From contig NZ_CACZTX010000010.1 of the NCBI RefSeq assembly GCF_902784195.1, positions 1 through 36,211 of the forward strand: DNA of 36,211 bases, given 5' to 3'. Below the pieces are notes generated by a model. The model worked only from the letters and a program-made list of their open reading frames with translations, did no database searches and was not told the origin of the DNA. This stretch comes from an uncultured Methanobrevibacter sp. (GTDB lineage: Archaea; Methanobacteriota; Methanobacteria; Methanobacteriales; Methanobacteriaceae). Each line of letters starts with the position of its first letter. Position 1 is the stretch's first letter. Both the position numbers and the translations under genes were made by a program. Below are positions 8,407 through 15,386 of this stretch, piece by piece.

Positions 8407-8518
8407 CCCTTTTTAATAAAAATTAAGCATAAGATCTAAAATCGTGTTTTTTGAAATTTTAGAAAAATTAAGTTAAATAATATTAAAAAAATAGAAATTT
8501 TCATATTCAATAGTAAAA

Positions 8519-8691
8519 TTTCAACTGTATTACTATTGTTTATCAGATTATATATTTAAACTTTTTTATAATTTCAAATTTAAGGAACATTCTCAAAAAT
8601 TCAAACAATGGAAAAACTTTAATAATATTAGCTAAAATTGCAAGTGTAATAAAGAAATTAAAAGCATTTAAAATAAATTTTACAGTTGAAA
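8519..8691. promoter_or_regulatory. Three degenerate mini-ORB-like sites
   Basis: TTTCAACTGTATT (8519-8531), TTGCAAGTGTAAT (8638-8650) and TTTACAGTTGAAA (8679-8691). The last differs from the mini-ORB consensus by one base. They lie between the orc1/cdc6 promoter and the strong ORB cluster and could be weaker initiator contacts or autoregulatory sites. Confidence 0.4.
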
Positions 8692-8898
8692 TGGTAGTCT
8701 ATTTTAAAATAAACCTAATTTTTTAATTCAATTTGAATAATTTAAGCTATTTGTAATAATTTTTTAAAAATAATAAAATTTTAACGTTTGATTTTAATAT
8801 TACAAATTAATTATTGTTTAACAATGATTTAATGAAAATTTAATTGCTGACATGATAATTATTTGTAAAAAATAGTTAAAAAAAGACAGAGAGTACCA

Positions 8899-8911
8899 TT
8901 TCAAGTGAAAG
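8899..8911 (-). promoter_or_regulatory. ORB repeat 1
   Basis: TTTCAAGTGAAAG on the plus strand, i.e. CTTTCACTTGAAA on the minus strand, with GAGAGTACC to its left giving the CTCTC box at the usual distance. Confidence 0.7.
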
Positions 8912-8945
8912 CAAAATTGGTGAAAAACGAAAATGAAGGGATGTA

Positions 8946-8958
8946 TTTCAAGTGTAAA
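8946..8958 (-). promoter_or_regulatory. ORB repeat 2 (perfect mini-ORB)
   Basis: TTTCAAGTGTAAA is the exact reverse complement of TTTACACTTGAAA. The extension reads TACATCCCT on the minus strand, sharing TACAT with the distant ORB at 12809. Confidence 0.85.
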
Positions 8959-9055
8959 TTTTTTTCATTGAAAAATTTAAAAACATTATTTGGTCTTTAA
9001 ATCCTGAAAGAAGAATTTTAATGAGGAATTTTTTTAAAAAAGATAGAGACTTAAA

Positions 9056-9068
9056 TTTCAAGTGAATA
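9056..9068 (-). promoter_or_regulatory. ORB repeat 3
   Basis: TTTCAAGTGAATA with AGATAGAGACTTAAA to its left, giving a CTCTATCT box on the minus strand. Same orientation as repeats 1 and 2. Confidence 0.65.
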
Positions 9069-9112
9069 CAAATGAAATATACCTGTCGATACTTTCAAGA
9101 CCCTCGAAATCG

Positions 9113-9125
9113 TTTCACTTGAAAC
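9113..9125 (+). promoter_or_regulatory. ORB repeat 4 (inverted)
   Basis: TTTCACTTGAAAC followed by ACATCTCTCACTCTCT. It faces the other three repeats, giving the inverted arrangement seen in archaeal origins. Confidence 0.7.
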
Positions 9126-9378
9126 ACATCTCTCACTCTCTAAAAAACATGAAAAAAGAATCGTATAAATCATTGAAAATGAAGAAAAATCGTTGAAAAA
9201 TGTGGAAAATAAAATAACATTAATAAATAATTTTTAAAAAAATGATAATAGTAAAATAATGAGGATAATGATAATAAAAATGAAACAAAAAATCATAAAT
9301 AAATCTAAAGAATAATAATTAAAAAATAAATTAATAAATATTAAATAAATAAAAAATAATTAAATTAGAGATTAATGA

Positions 9379-9849
9379 TTATAAATCAGGAATATCATTG
9401 TTTTGAATAGATCCATATGTTTTTCCAAGAATCCATATGCATTGAAGCTTTCCCTTGAACACTTTCTTTATTGTTTTGATTAAAACATGTTTTGAGAGTC
9501 CATCTCCAAATATGTCATCTGTGATGATGAATCTTTTCAATTGATCATTGGGATGATCCAATTCAAAATCAAGAAGCATTTCATTCAATGCAAATCTTAT
9601 CTTCCAAATGAATTCCTGATTGATGTCTTTAGGACTGCTTTTAATAATGTTCTGCTCTTCCTGTGAAACTTCAGTTGCACATCCAATCAATAGAATATCT
9701 GGTTTTCCTTTAGGATTGATTATGTCCATTGCATTGTTGTTTGGAAAGTTAATGATGTAATGGAAATTAGCGTTTTCATCAAATATCTTTTCACGGATAA
9801 GATCCTCTTCCATTAACCAGTTTCTGACTTGTTCTTCATCTATTGCCAT
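9379..9849 (-). CDS. DUF2299-like conserved archaeal protein
   Basis: A 156-residue soluble protein. The opening EEQVRNWLMEEDLIREK, then NANFHYIINFP, INPKGKPDILLIGC and WKIRFALNEM match my memory of the DUF2299 family, small archaeal proteins with a fold related to type III secretion chaperones and no known reaction. No catalytic motif or membrane segment is seen. The start is well set by GGGATGAT four bases before ATG. It lies just beyond the origin region on the same strand as orc1/cdc6, but the kilobase between rules out an operon. The proximity to the origin may be chance. The family assignment is moderately sure. Confidence 0.65.
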   Translation of the reverse strand: MAIDEEQVRNWLMEEDLIREKIFDENANFHYIINFPNNNAMDIINPKGKPDILLIGCATEVSQEEQNIIKSSPKDINQEFIWKIRFALNEMLLDFELDHPNDQLKRFIITDDIFGDGLSKHVLIKTIKKVFKGKLQCIWILGKTYGSIQNNDIPDL

Positions 9850-9978
9850 ATTATCATCCCATAAAATAAATATGAATATTTAGTTTTAAATTAAAATTTT
9901 TATAAAATTTCAATATAACATTTTAAATCATTTTCATATAATTTAAATAATTTTTTAATAAATTTATCATATCAATAA

Positions 9979-9987
9979 ATTATATAT
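9979..9987 (+). promoter_or_regulatory. TATA box of cbiB
   Basis: ATTATATAT lies about 27 bases before the ATG at 10012. Initiation would fall at or a base or two before the start codon, predicting a leaderless mRNA, consistent with the missing ribosome site. Confidence 0.55.
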
Positions 9988-10011
9988 AGTTTGCTAATAT
10001 ATTTAATTTTA

Positions 10012-11037
10012 ATGATAACTGAACTTTACTCAAATTCAATTTATATGCTGCTAACAATACTGCTCTTTGCTTTGGCATTTGATTTATTGATAGGAGAGTT
10101 TCCTGCAAAATTGCATCCTGTTGTATGGATTGGAAGCATCATCAGCTTTTTCAAGAAATATCTTATAGGATATGACAATAAGATATCTGGACTTATTCTT
10201 TCTATCGGTGTAATAGCTGTTTCTTCACTTATTGTTTTAGTGCCAATGCTAGTCATAAAGCATTTCATGTACCTTAATGATGGAATGATATACCTATTCA
10301 AATTAGTGGCCCTTTTATTGTTGTCATCCACTTTTTCAGTTAAACTTCTCATTGATTCAGCACGAGATGTGGCACATGACTTGAAAAACAATAATTTAAA
10401 GAAGGCACGTCAAGCAGTAAGCTATTTGGTAAGCAGGAAAACAAGTGAATTGAATAAGGAGCATGTCATTTCAGCTGTTATTGAAACATTAACTGAAAAC
10501 ATTCCAGATTCCTATGTTTCAACTATTTTTTACTATTCAATCGTTGGTATCATAGCATTCCTTTTAGGATTCAATGATTTCACTGTAGTTATATTGGCTG
10601 TGCTTGCAGCAATGATCCATAGAGTTGTCGATACCATGGATTCAATGCTTGGATACAAAACAGATGAGCTTTATAATATAGGATTTGTTCTCGCTCATTT
10701 GGATGATATATTGAATTATATTCCTGCCAGGATATCCGGATTTCTAATAATAATATCTGCAGCATTCTTAGCTCTAAATTGGAGAGGGGCATATTACATA
10801 ATGCAAAGAGATGCTAGAAACTGTGACAGTCCTAATTCAGGATACACAATGGCAACTGTGGCAGGAGCATTGAACATTCAGCTTGAAAAAGAGGGAGTCT
10901 ATACATTAGGTGACAATTTGCATCCTCTTAAAGTGGAATGCATTGACAAGGCAATAGACATTGCAAGACTTAGCATATTCTTGATTACAATATTTTTCTT
11001 TTTCGTATTTATGGATTTGATTCTTCTTCAGTTATAG
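10012..11037 (+). CDS. cbiB: Adenosylcobinamide-phosphate synthase
   Basis: An integral membrane enzyme that attaches the aminopropanol (phosphate) arm to adenosylcobyric acid in cobamide synthesis. The 341-residue product has several hydrophobic helices (about 10-20, 60-78, 92-112, 178-205, 240-262 and the C-terminus). It carries family signatures HPVVWIGS near the N-terminus, ENIPDSYVSTIFYY in the middle, and RVVDTMDSMLGYKTDELYNIG with DDILNYIPARISG. The C-terminal DARNCDSPNSGYTMATVAGAL is the most conserved stretch of CbiB/CobD. A TTG codon at 9991 extends the frame, but the ATG fits the TATA position better. It stands alone; the other corrinoid genes of the window are elsewhere. Confidence 0.93.
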   Translation: MITELYSNSIYMLLTILLFALAFDLLIGEFPAKLHPVVWIGSIISFFKKYLIGYDNKISGLILSIGVIAVSSLIVLVPMLVIKHFMYLNDGMIYLFKLVALLLLSSTFSVKLLIDSARDVAHDLKNNNLKKARQAVSYLVSRKTSELNKEHVISAVIETLTENIPDSYVSTIFYYSIVGIIAFLLGFNDFTVVILAVLAAMIHRVVDTMDSMLGYKTDELYNIGFVLAHLDDILNYIPARISGFLIIISAAFLALNWRGAYYIMQRDARNCDSPNSGYTMATVAGALNIQLEKEGVYTLGDNLHPLKVECIDKAIDIARLSIFLITIFFFFVFMDLILLQL

Positions 11038-11240
11038 AAGAAATTATTATTTTTTAATTTATTTTTTCACGTTATTATTTTTAAAAAAAGTTTATTTATT
11101 ATTATTTTAATCAAAATTATTTGATTTAAGATTATTTAATTCAATTATTGATCATTAAAAAAGAGTATGGTGCAAAAGGATATTACTTTCTAAGTGATTA
11201 ATTGATGCAAAAAGAGTTTATAAAAATAAGAGAAATGAAG

Positions 11241-12242
11241 TTAGATAATAACTTCATTGATTACAAAATCCTTAAAGAAAGTCATGTGAATCAGTTCATC
11301 CTCCCATACAAGGCCAGAACCTGATCCGAAATCATTTGAAAACTTGAGATTGTCCCCAAGACCTATAGATTTTTTAGACTTGAACTCGCTTTGTGAGATG
11401 TTCTCCAAAACCTTCATGAGTTCCAATCTGTCAATATCATCTACAGATTTCTTTTCAACAATAGCTTCTATGATATAGCTTCTGCAGAGCTTTTCATGAT
11501 ACTCCTTGTAAATGCTATGATTGTAGAACAATTCCAATCCTTTAACTTCCCCATTCACTATGAATATAACTCCATTTTGACCATCTTCGATATGGAATTT
11601 GCTCAAGTAGTCATTTTGCTTATCCTTAAGGTTTTCATAGCTGTCGTTTAAAGCACTGGTCATTGATTTGAAATTTGATCTTGATTCAAATTCACTAATG
11701 GAATCCCATACTTCACCTTGATAGTCACGTTCTTCATAGGAAGCTCTTGATTTTCTGCTTCTTGTACTGTGATTTGCAGAGTACAATGATGGCTTGAAGG
11801 TTCTTGATTCCGCACCTTCTCCTTTAGTGTGCCATCTTCCATGTTCAGTGCAGCTAACTGGAATATTAATTGTTGATTTGGCTGGAATGAGCAAAGTGTC
11901 ATTTATGATACGGTTTTGCATTGCACCGGTAATTTCATCACCATCAATTAATATTAGTGGAGTTACTGAATCGTTTTTGCATGAAACGGTATTCACTGTT
12001 GAATGCTCAAGTTCCTTGATTTCAACAAGGTTCATCTCATATCCTTTCTTAAGAGTAAGGAAATCCTTTTTCCCAAAGAAATCACTCTTAATTGGAATTG
12101 CCTCTACATTTTCGTACTTTTGGCTATCCAATAGCTCAATGGATATTTTAGTGCCGTTTATGTCAATAAATGCAATGTTTTCAAATTTGTTCAAGTCTTC
12201 ATTCACTTCGCTATTTTCTATATTTTTGTTTGTCTTTTCCAC
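11241..12242 (-). CDS. ARPP-1 domain protein
   Basis: A 333-residue protein with the features of the ARPP-1 domain: LILIDGDEITGAMQNRIINDT, then LIPAKSTINIPVSCTEHGRWH, a low-complexity S/R/H stretch, QGEVWDSISEF, and a GVIFIVNGEVKGLELF strand pair near the C-terminus. The domain is predicted to belong to nucleotide- or ADP-ribose-linked stress and conflict systems, but its reaction is unknown. I prefer the GTG at 12242 because GGGGTGAT lies just before it; an ATG 11 codons upstream has no ribosome site. It follows the HIRAN gene after 80 bp on the same strand, so they may share a transcript. Confidence 0.75.
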   Translation of the reverse strand: MEKTNKNIENSEVNEDLNKFENIAFIDINGTKISIELLDSQKYENVEAIPIKSDFFGKKDFLTLKKGYEMNLVEIKELEHSTVNTVSCKNDSVTPLILIDGDEITGAMQNRIINDTLLIPAKSTINIPVSCTEHGRWHTKGEGAESRTFKPSLYSANHSTRSRKSRASYEERDYQGEVWDSISEFESRSNFKSMTSALNDSYENLKDKQNDYLSKFHIEDGQNGVIFIVNGEVKGLELFYNHSIYKEYHEKLCRSYIIEAIVEKKSVDDIDRLELMKVLENISQSEFKSKKSIGLGDNLKFSNDFGSGSGLVWEDELIHMTFFKDFVINEVII

Positions 12243-12322
12243 ATCATCACCCCATGTTTGTTTTATACTATTCAAACTAATTTATTATAGATTATTTAAA
12301 AATTTGATTTTGATAAAATGCC

Positions 12323-12688
12323 TTAAATGAAATTCACATCATTTTCAGGATCTTTTCTAAGTTCAGCAAGTTCATCCTCTTCGATGATTTTAGCAATGAC
12401 ATTTTGATGGGAAATGAACTTTACAATCGCATATGCATTTTCATCATCGATCTTATCATAAACCCTTCCTGAACTCATAGTGCCTCTAACAACGGTTTTA
12501 GTGCTGTTTGCCAAGTATCCCACTTTGCCGGCATATCTCATTTCAACTCTTATGGCTTCTGAGTCGTGGTTGTTATCCGGCTCTTTAATGAGCTTTAAAA
12601 TAGAACCAATCTTAAATATCTTCTTTCCATGAAATTGGTTAAAACAGATTACAGTTACATATTTTTCATTGAATTTTTCTTTGTTCAT
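12323..12688 (-). CDS. HIRAN domain protein
   Basis: A small protein (121 residues from the preferred start) made almost only of a HIRAN domain: VTVICFNQFHGKK, then the LIKEPDNNHDSEAIRV core, GKVGYLANST and VVRGTM. In other proteins HIRAN binds 3' single-stranded DNA ends at stalled forks (HLTF/Rad5); stand-alone versions occur widely in prokaryotes, often near nucleases or phosphatases. The start at 12688 has GGGGTGA five bases upstream; the ATG three codons earlier is too near that site. A TATA box lies at 12740-12747 and a full ORB repeat at 12809-12830, suggesting a link to Orc1/Cdc6. The ARPP-1 gene follows on the same strand. Confidence 0.8.
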   Translation of the reverse strand: MNKEKFNEKYVTVICFNQFHGKKIFKIGSILKLIKEPDNNHDSEAIRVEMRYAGKVGYLANSTKTVVRGTMSSGRVYDKIDDENAYAIVKFISHQNVIAKIIEEDELAELRKDPENDVNFI

Positions 12689-12739
12689 ACATTTCACCCC
12701 TATAAAAATAGTATGTACATTATTTTATGAAATTCGTTA

Positions 12740-12747
12740 CTTATAAA
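12740..12747 (-). promoter_or_regulatory. TATA box of the HIRAN/ARPP-1 genes
   Basis: TTTATAAG on the minus strand, preceded by AACC. It predicts a start near 12718 and a leader of about 30 nt. The extended ORB is about 60 bp further upstream. Confidence 0.5.
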
Positions 12748-12808
12748 GGTTATCAATTTGAAAAATTTTTAAAAATAATCAATGAAATCAATATAAAACT
12801 TTCTTAAT

Positions 12809-12830
12809 TTTACACTTGAAATACATGTCT
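12809..12830 (+). promoter_or_regulatory. Extended ORB repeat outside the origin
   Basis: A perfect mini-ORB (TTTACACTTGAAA) plus the extension TACATGTCT. It shares 18 consecutive bases with the origin repeat at 8946-8958 and its flank, and keeps a pyrimidine box at the right distance. It is 120 bp upstream of the HIRAN gene and 3.7 kb from the origin cluster. Confidence 0.75.
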
Positions 12831-13005
12831 AGGTTTCCTATAATTTGACCTAATTGAATTAGAGATAATTACAGCAAATATAATTGTTTTAAAAATTAGA
12901 TAGAAAATGAAAAATAATGATAAATTATTGTAAAAAATAGAGAATTGTAAAAAATAATTCAAATAATTTAAAAAAAGTAAAAAAAGAATAATTAAATTGG
13001 AAAAT

Positions 13006-13260
13006 TTAAACTGTGATAGCTTCCAATTTAGATAAGATTTCCCAAATTAAGGTTCTTGCATGAACTGGGATATTTGGATCGTTGCTGATTTCATCTAACT
13101 TTAAGATTACAGCACTAGCTCTTACAGTTGGATCTTCACTTTCATCGTTTAATGTTTGGAAAGATTCATCTGCAGCTCTTCTAATATTACGTGGTACACT
13201 TGGGTTTTCCATAATATGTTTTAAAATTGCGGATACTTCTTCAAAAGTTTCTTCTACCAT
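13006..13260 (-). CDS. UPF0147 family protein
   Basis: An 84-residue all-helical protein conserved across archaea, recognised by [17 protein letters not shown] and [25 protein letters not shown]. The two related NPSVP/DPNIP segments make a short helical repeat. Its function is unknown. A strong ribosome site (GGGAGGA, seven bases before ATG) indicates high translation. It is monocistronic, divergent from the Panacea gene, and ends in a T-rich minus-strand tract (12990-12968). Confidence 0.88.
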   Translation of the reverse strand: MVEETFEEVSAILKHIMENPSVPRNIRRAADESFQTLNDESEDPTVRASAVILKLDEISNDPNIPVHARTLIWEILSKLEAITV

Positions 13261-13420
13261 AATAATTCCTCCCTATTCATCAATTTTTGAAAATATTATC
13301 AAAATAAGTATAAATCAGTTTCAAAAAAAGTAAATAGTCTATAACAATATAAGATATGCTTTTTAAAGTATATATATTTATGGTATATTGTTAGTAAATT
13401 AAGAAATGATTATCTTCTTT

Positions 13421-13502
13421 AAGTTCAAATAAAAAGTTTTTGATAAATAATGAAACATTTCCTTTTCATCTTTATTAAGTTGAAATAAAAAGTTTTTAAT
13501 AA
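13421..13502 (+). repeat. Imperfect 26-bp direct repeats upstream of the Panacea gene
   Basis: AAGTTCAAATAAAAAG plus TTTTTGATAA (13421-13446) recurs as AAGTTGAAATAAAAAG plus TTTTTAATAA (13477-13502), two mismatches in 26 and a 56-bp period. The second copy ends 36 bp before the start codon, so these are candidate operator sites. Confidence 0.7.
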
Positions 13503-13538
13503 TTTATTTGTGATATATAATTTCAAAGAGGGTTAAGA

Positions 13539-14045
13539 ATGGACTTTGATAAAGATAAATTCAAAATGGTGTTGCATCACATCATCTACAAGTGCGGTTT
13601 CAGAAACACTGTTGGAAGAACAGTTCTTCACAAGTTGCTTTACTTTTCAGACTTCAATTATTATAAGGAGTTCAACCAATCAATTACAAATGAATCCTAC
13701 GTAAAGAAGGAAAGAGGGCCTGTGCCGATTCATTTTGAAATGGCCATAGAGGAATTGGTTGAGGAAAATAAGATAAGCTTGGGAAAGAGAAGATTGCCTT
13801 GCGGCAAGATAATGAATAGGTATTTTTCCTTAAAGGGACCTGAAATTGATTTGAAAAATGAGGAATTGACCATTGTAAATAAGGTCATTAAGGAATTGAG
13901 TCATTTAAACGGCAAGCAGATTGGAGAGTATTCCCTTAGGGATTATCCTGTCAAGCGTACTGAAGAGGATGAAATTATTGATTATGACTTGACATTTTCT
14001 CGAAAATCAAATAATCATGATAAAGTCTATGTTAAAATCAGTTGA
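13539..14045 (+). CDS. Panacea (DUF4065, SocA-like) antitoxin-type protein
   Basis: A 168-residue protein with the hallmark of the Panacea domain: LHKLLYFSDFNYYKEFNQ, followed by KKERGPVPIHFEMAIEELV. In prophage and plasmid modules this domain neutralises very diverse toxins, acting as a chaperone-like antitoxin; some members (SocA) are proteolytic adaptors. No toxin-like gene is adjacent: the upstream neighbour is UPF0147 in the other direction and the downstream neighbour is trmO, convergent. It is therefore an orphan here. The start has GAGGG five to six bases upstream. Two 26-bp direct repeats precede it and may be its own operator. Confidence 0.8.
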   Translation: MDFDKDKFKMVLHHIIYKCGFRNTVGRTVLHKLLYFSDFNYYKEFNQSITNESYVKKERGPVPIHFEMAIEELVEENKISLGKRRLPCGKIMNRYFSLKGPEIDLKNEELTIVNKVIKELSHLNGKQIGEYSLRDYPVKRTEEDEIIDYDLTFSRKSNNHDKVYVKIS

Positions 14046-14134
14046 AAAAATTGAATTATATTAAAATAATTTTATTTAAAAAGCATAATAAAAAGAAAAA
14101 AACTTATTTTTAATAAAAAAGAGGCATGATAAAT

Positions 14135-14626
14135 TCATTTTATGAATCTGTCATCTGCCTTTTGGCTTTTTGCCTTTTGATGGTTTTTTTCAAACCATCC
14201 TATTTTTAAATCATCAACTAAAGTGTCTTCAAATAGCTGAGGAACATATGGCTTGATGTCAAGTAGTGGAGTGCCGTCAAGTATGTCCACATTGGAAATA
14301 TAGAGAATGTCGTCTTCCACCTTATCCAATTTTACAGTAGTCATTCCAATATTGTTAGGCCTTTTTGGAGATCTTGTAGCAAATACTCCATGTGTTTGAG
14401 TGTCCATGAATGGTTTCACTTCGAGTGCATTTCCATTTGTCTTATGCAAGTGATATATGAGTATAAGATGTGAAAAACCATCAATATCCTTTAATCCTGG
14501 CTTGAATTCATTTTTAAGGCATATTTTTCCCTTTATTCCCTTAGCGCCAGTTGGTTGGATTGGCATTCCCTCTAACTCTTTAAATGGGGAATGTATTGTT
14601 CCAATGCTTTCAAATTCAATTTTCAT
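14135..14626 (-). CDS. trmO: tRNA m6t6A37 methyltransferase (TsaA/TrmO family)
   Basis: It uses SAM to methylate t6A37 of ACY-decoding tRNAs. The 163-residue product shows the TsaA-like beta-barrel signatures FESIGTIHSPFK, PTGAKGIKGKICL, FSHLILIYHLH, the near-invariant GVFATRSPKRPNNIGMTTVKL (about 92-112, SAM binding) and DILDGTPLLDIKPYVPQ. Archaeal members often consist of this domain alone, as here. The ribosome site is weak. It is convergent with the Panacea gene and a separate unit from the aldolase upstream. The exact modified nucleoside in archaea is inferred from the bacterial enzyme. Confidence 0.88.
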   Translation of the reverse strand: MKIEFESIGTIHSPFKELEGMPIQPTGAKGIKGKICLKNEFKPGLKDIDGFSHLILIYHLHKTNGNALEVKPFMDTQTHGVFATRSPKRPNNIGMTTVKLDKVEDDILYISNVDILDGTPLLDIKPYVPQLFEDTLVDDLKIGWFEKNHQKAKSQKADDRFIK

Positions 14627-14711
14627 AGTATCTTATTTTATTTTTGATGTATATAAATTTTTATAACGAAAGATTATTTATAAATTCAATTTATTTAAAA
14701 TTATTTATTTT

Positions 14712-15293
14712 CTATTCAATTGAATTCAACACATGAGTCACAAACTGTGTTTTAGCTATTTCCTCAACGAATTCAACAAGAGCAGCCGCTTCCTTCACTG
14801 TCTCTCCAGTAGCTATGACTCCATGGTTCTTCAAGATGATTGCATCCTCTGTCTTTAGAGCTTCACTTGCAGCTTCAGCAAGTTCCTTGCTTCCAGGCTT
14901 GAAGTATTCAATGTCCTTAAGGTATTCTGACTTAATAGCTCCAAATCCTTCAAGACGCTTTATTTTCTTGGCAGAAAATGCAAATCCTGTTGCATATGGT
15001 GAATGGGTATGTGCGATTCCATAAACATCAGGCTTTTCTCTATATATCGCCAAATGCATTCCCACTTCAGATGATGGCTTTCCTTTGGTTAGGAGTTCAC
15101 CCTTTTCATTTACAAGAACAATATCCTCTTCCCTTAAGTCTGCAAGGGATTTTAAGGTAGGTGTAATGGCTACAATATCACCCTTTTCACCTTTGAATCT
15201 TGCACTTACATTGCCCGCTTTTCCAGAGACCAATCCTCTTTCAAAAACATAAGCTGACATTTCAACTACGGATTTTACAATTTCCTTTTCCAT
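14712..15293 (-). CDS. fucA: Class II aldolase, L-fuculose-phosphate aldolase-like
   Basis: A zinc-dependent aldolase of the AraD/FucA family (193 residues). The motifs are GNVSAR near residue 30, TPT, KPSSEVGMHLAIY with the catalytic glutamate, HTHSPYATGFA (zinc histidines) and ILKNHGVIATG (third zinc histidine). In Methanocaldococcus the homologue makes lactaldehyde and DHAP and is proposed to supply lactate for coenzyme F420; that role is possible here. The start at 15293 is chosen because GGATGAT lies just upstream; an ATG ten codons earlier exists without a ribosome site. It lies 94 bp after the polymerase D gene start region's downstream neighbour boundary, i.e. upstream of no other gene in its unit. 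Confidence 0.85.
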   Translation of the reverse strand: MEKEIVKSVVEMSAYVFERGLVSGKAGNVSARFKGEKGDIVAITPTLKSLADLREEDIVLVNEKGELLTKGKPSSEVGMHLAIYREKPDVYGIAHTHSPYATGFAFSAKKIKRLEGFGAIKSEYLKDIEYFKPGSKELAEAASEALKTEDAIILKNHGVIATGETVKEAAALVEFVEEIAKTQFVTHVLNSIE

Positions 15294-15386
15294 ATTATCA
15301 TCCTTATAAATATTATAATTCATAAAAAAGCAGATGTAAACAGCTGTTTAAATAGCCAAACATCTGAATAAGCCATTTCAATTAAT

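Larger units (their letters stand above)
8337..9378. other. Replication origin region (oriC) next to orc1/cdc6
   Basis: About 1 kb without a credible gene, very AT-rich. It contains repeats related to the Methanothermobacter mini-ORB TTTACACTTGAAA. The strong ones are at 8899-8911, 8946-8958, 9056-9068 and 9113-9125. Each carries a pyrimidine CTCT/CCCT box several bases 3' of GAAA (read in the TTGAAA sense), matching the flanking G-string of archaeal ORBs. The first three have one orientation and the last is inverted. Weaker versions occur at 8519, 8638 and 8679. The extremely AT-rich stretches 8700-8880 and 9200-9370 are candidates for the unwinding element. Adjacency to orc1/cdc6 supports origin function. 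Confidence 0.85.

Noticed and set aside
11794-12330. Plus-strand 178-residue frame
   Set aside because: Antisense of the ARPP-1 gene, without a ribosome site or recognisable domain.
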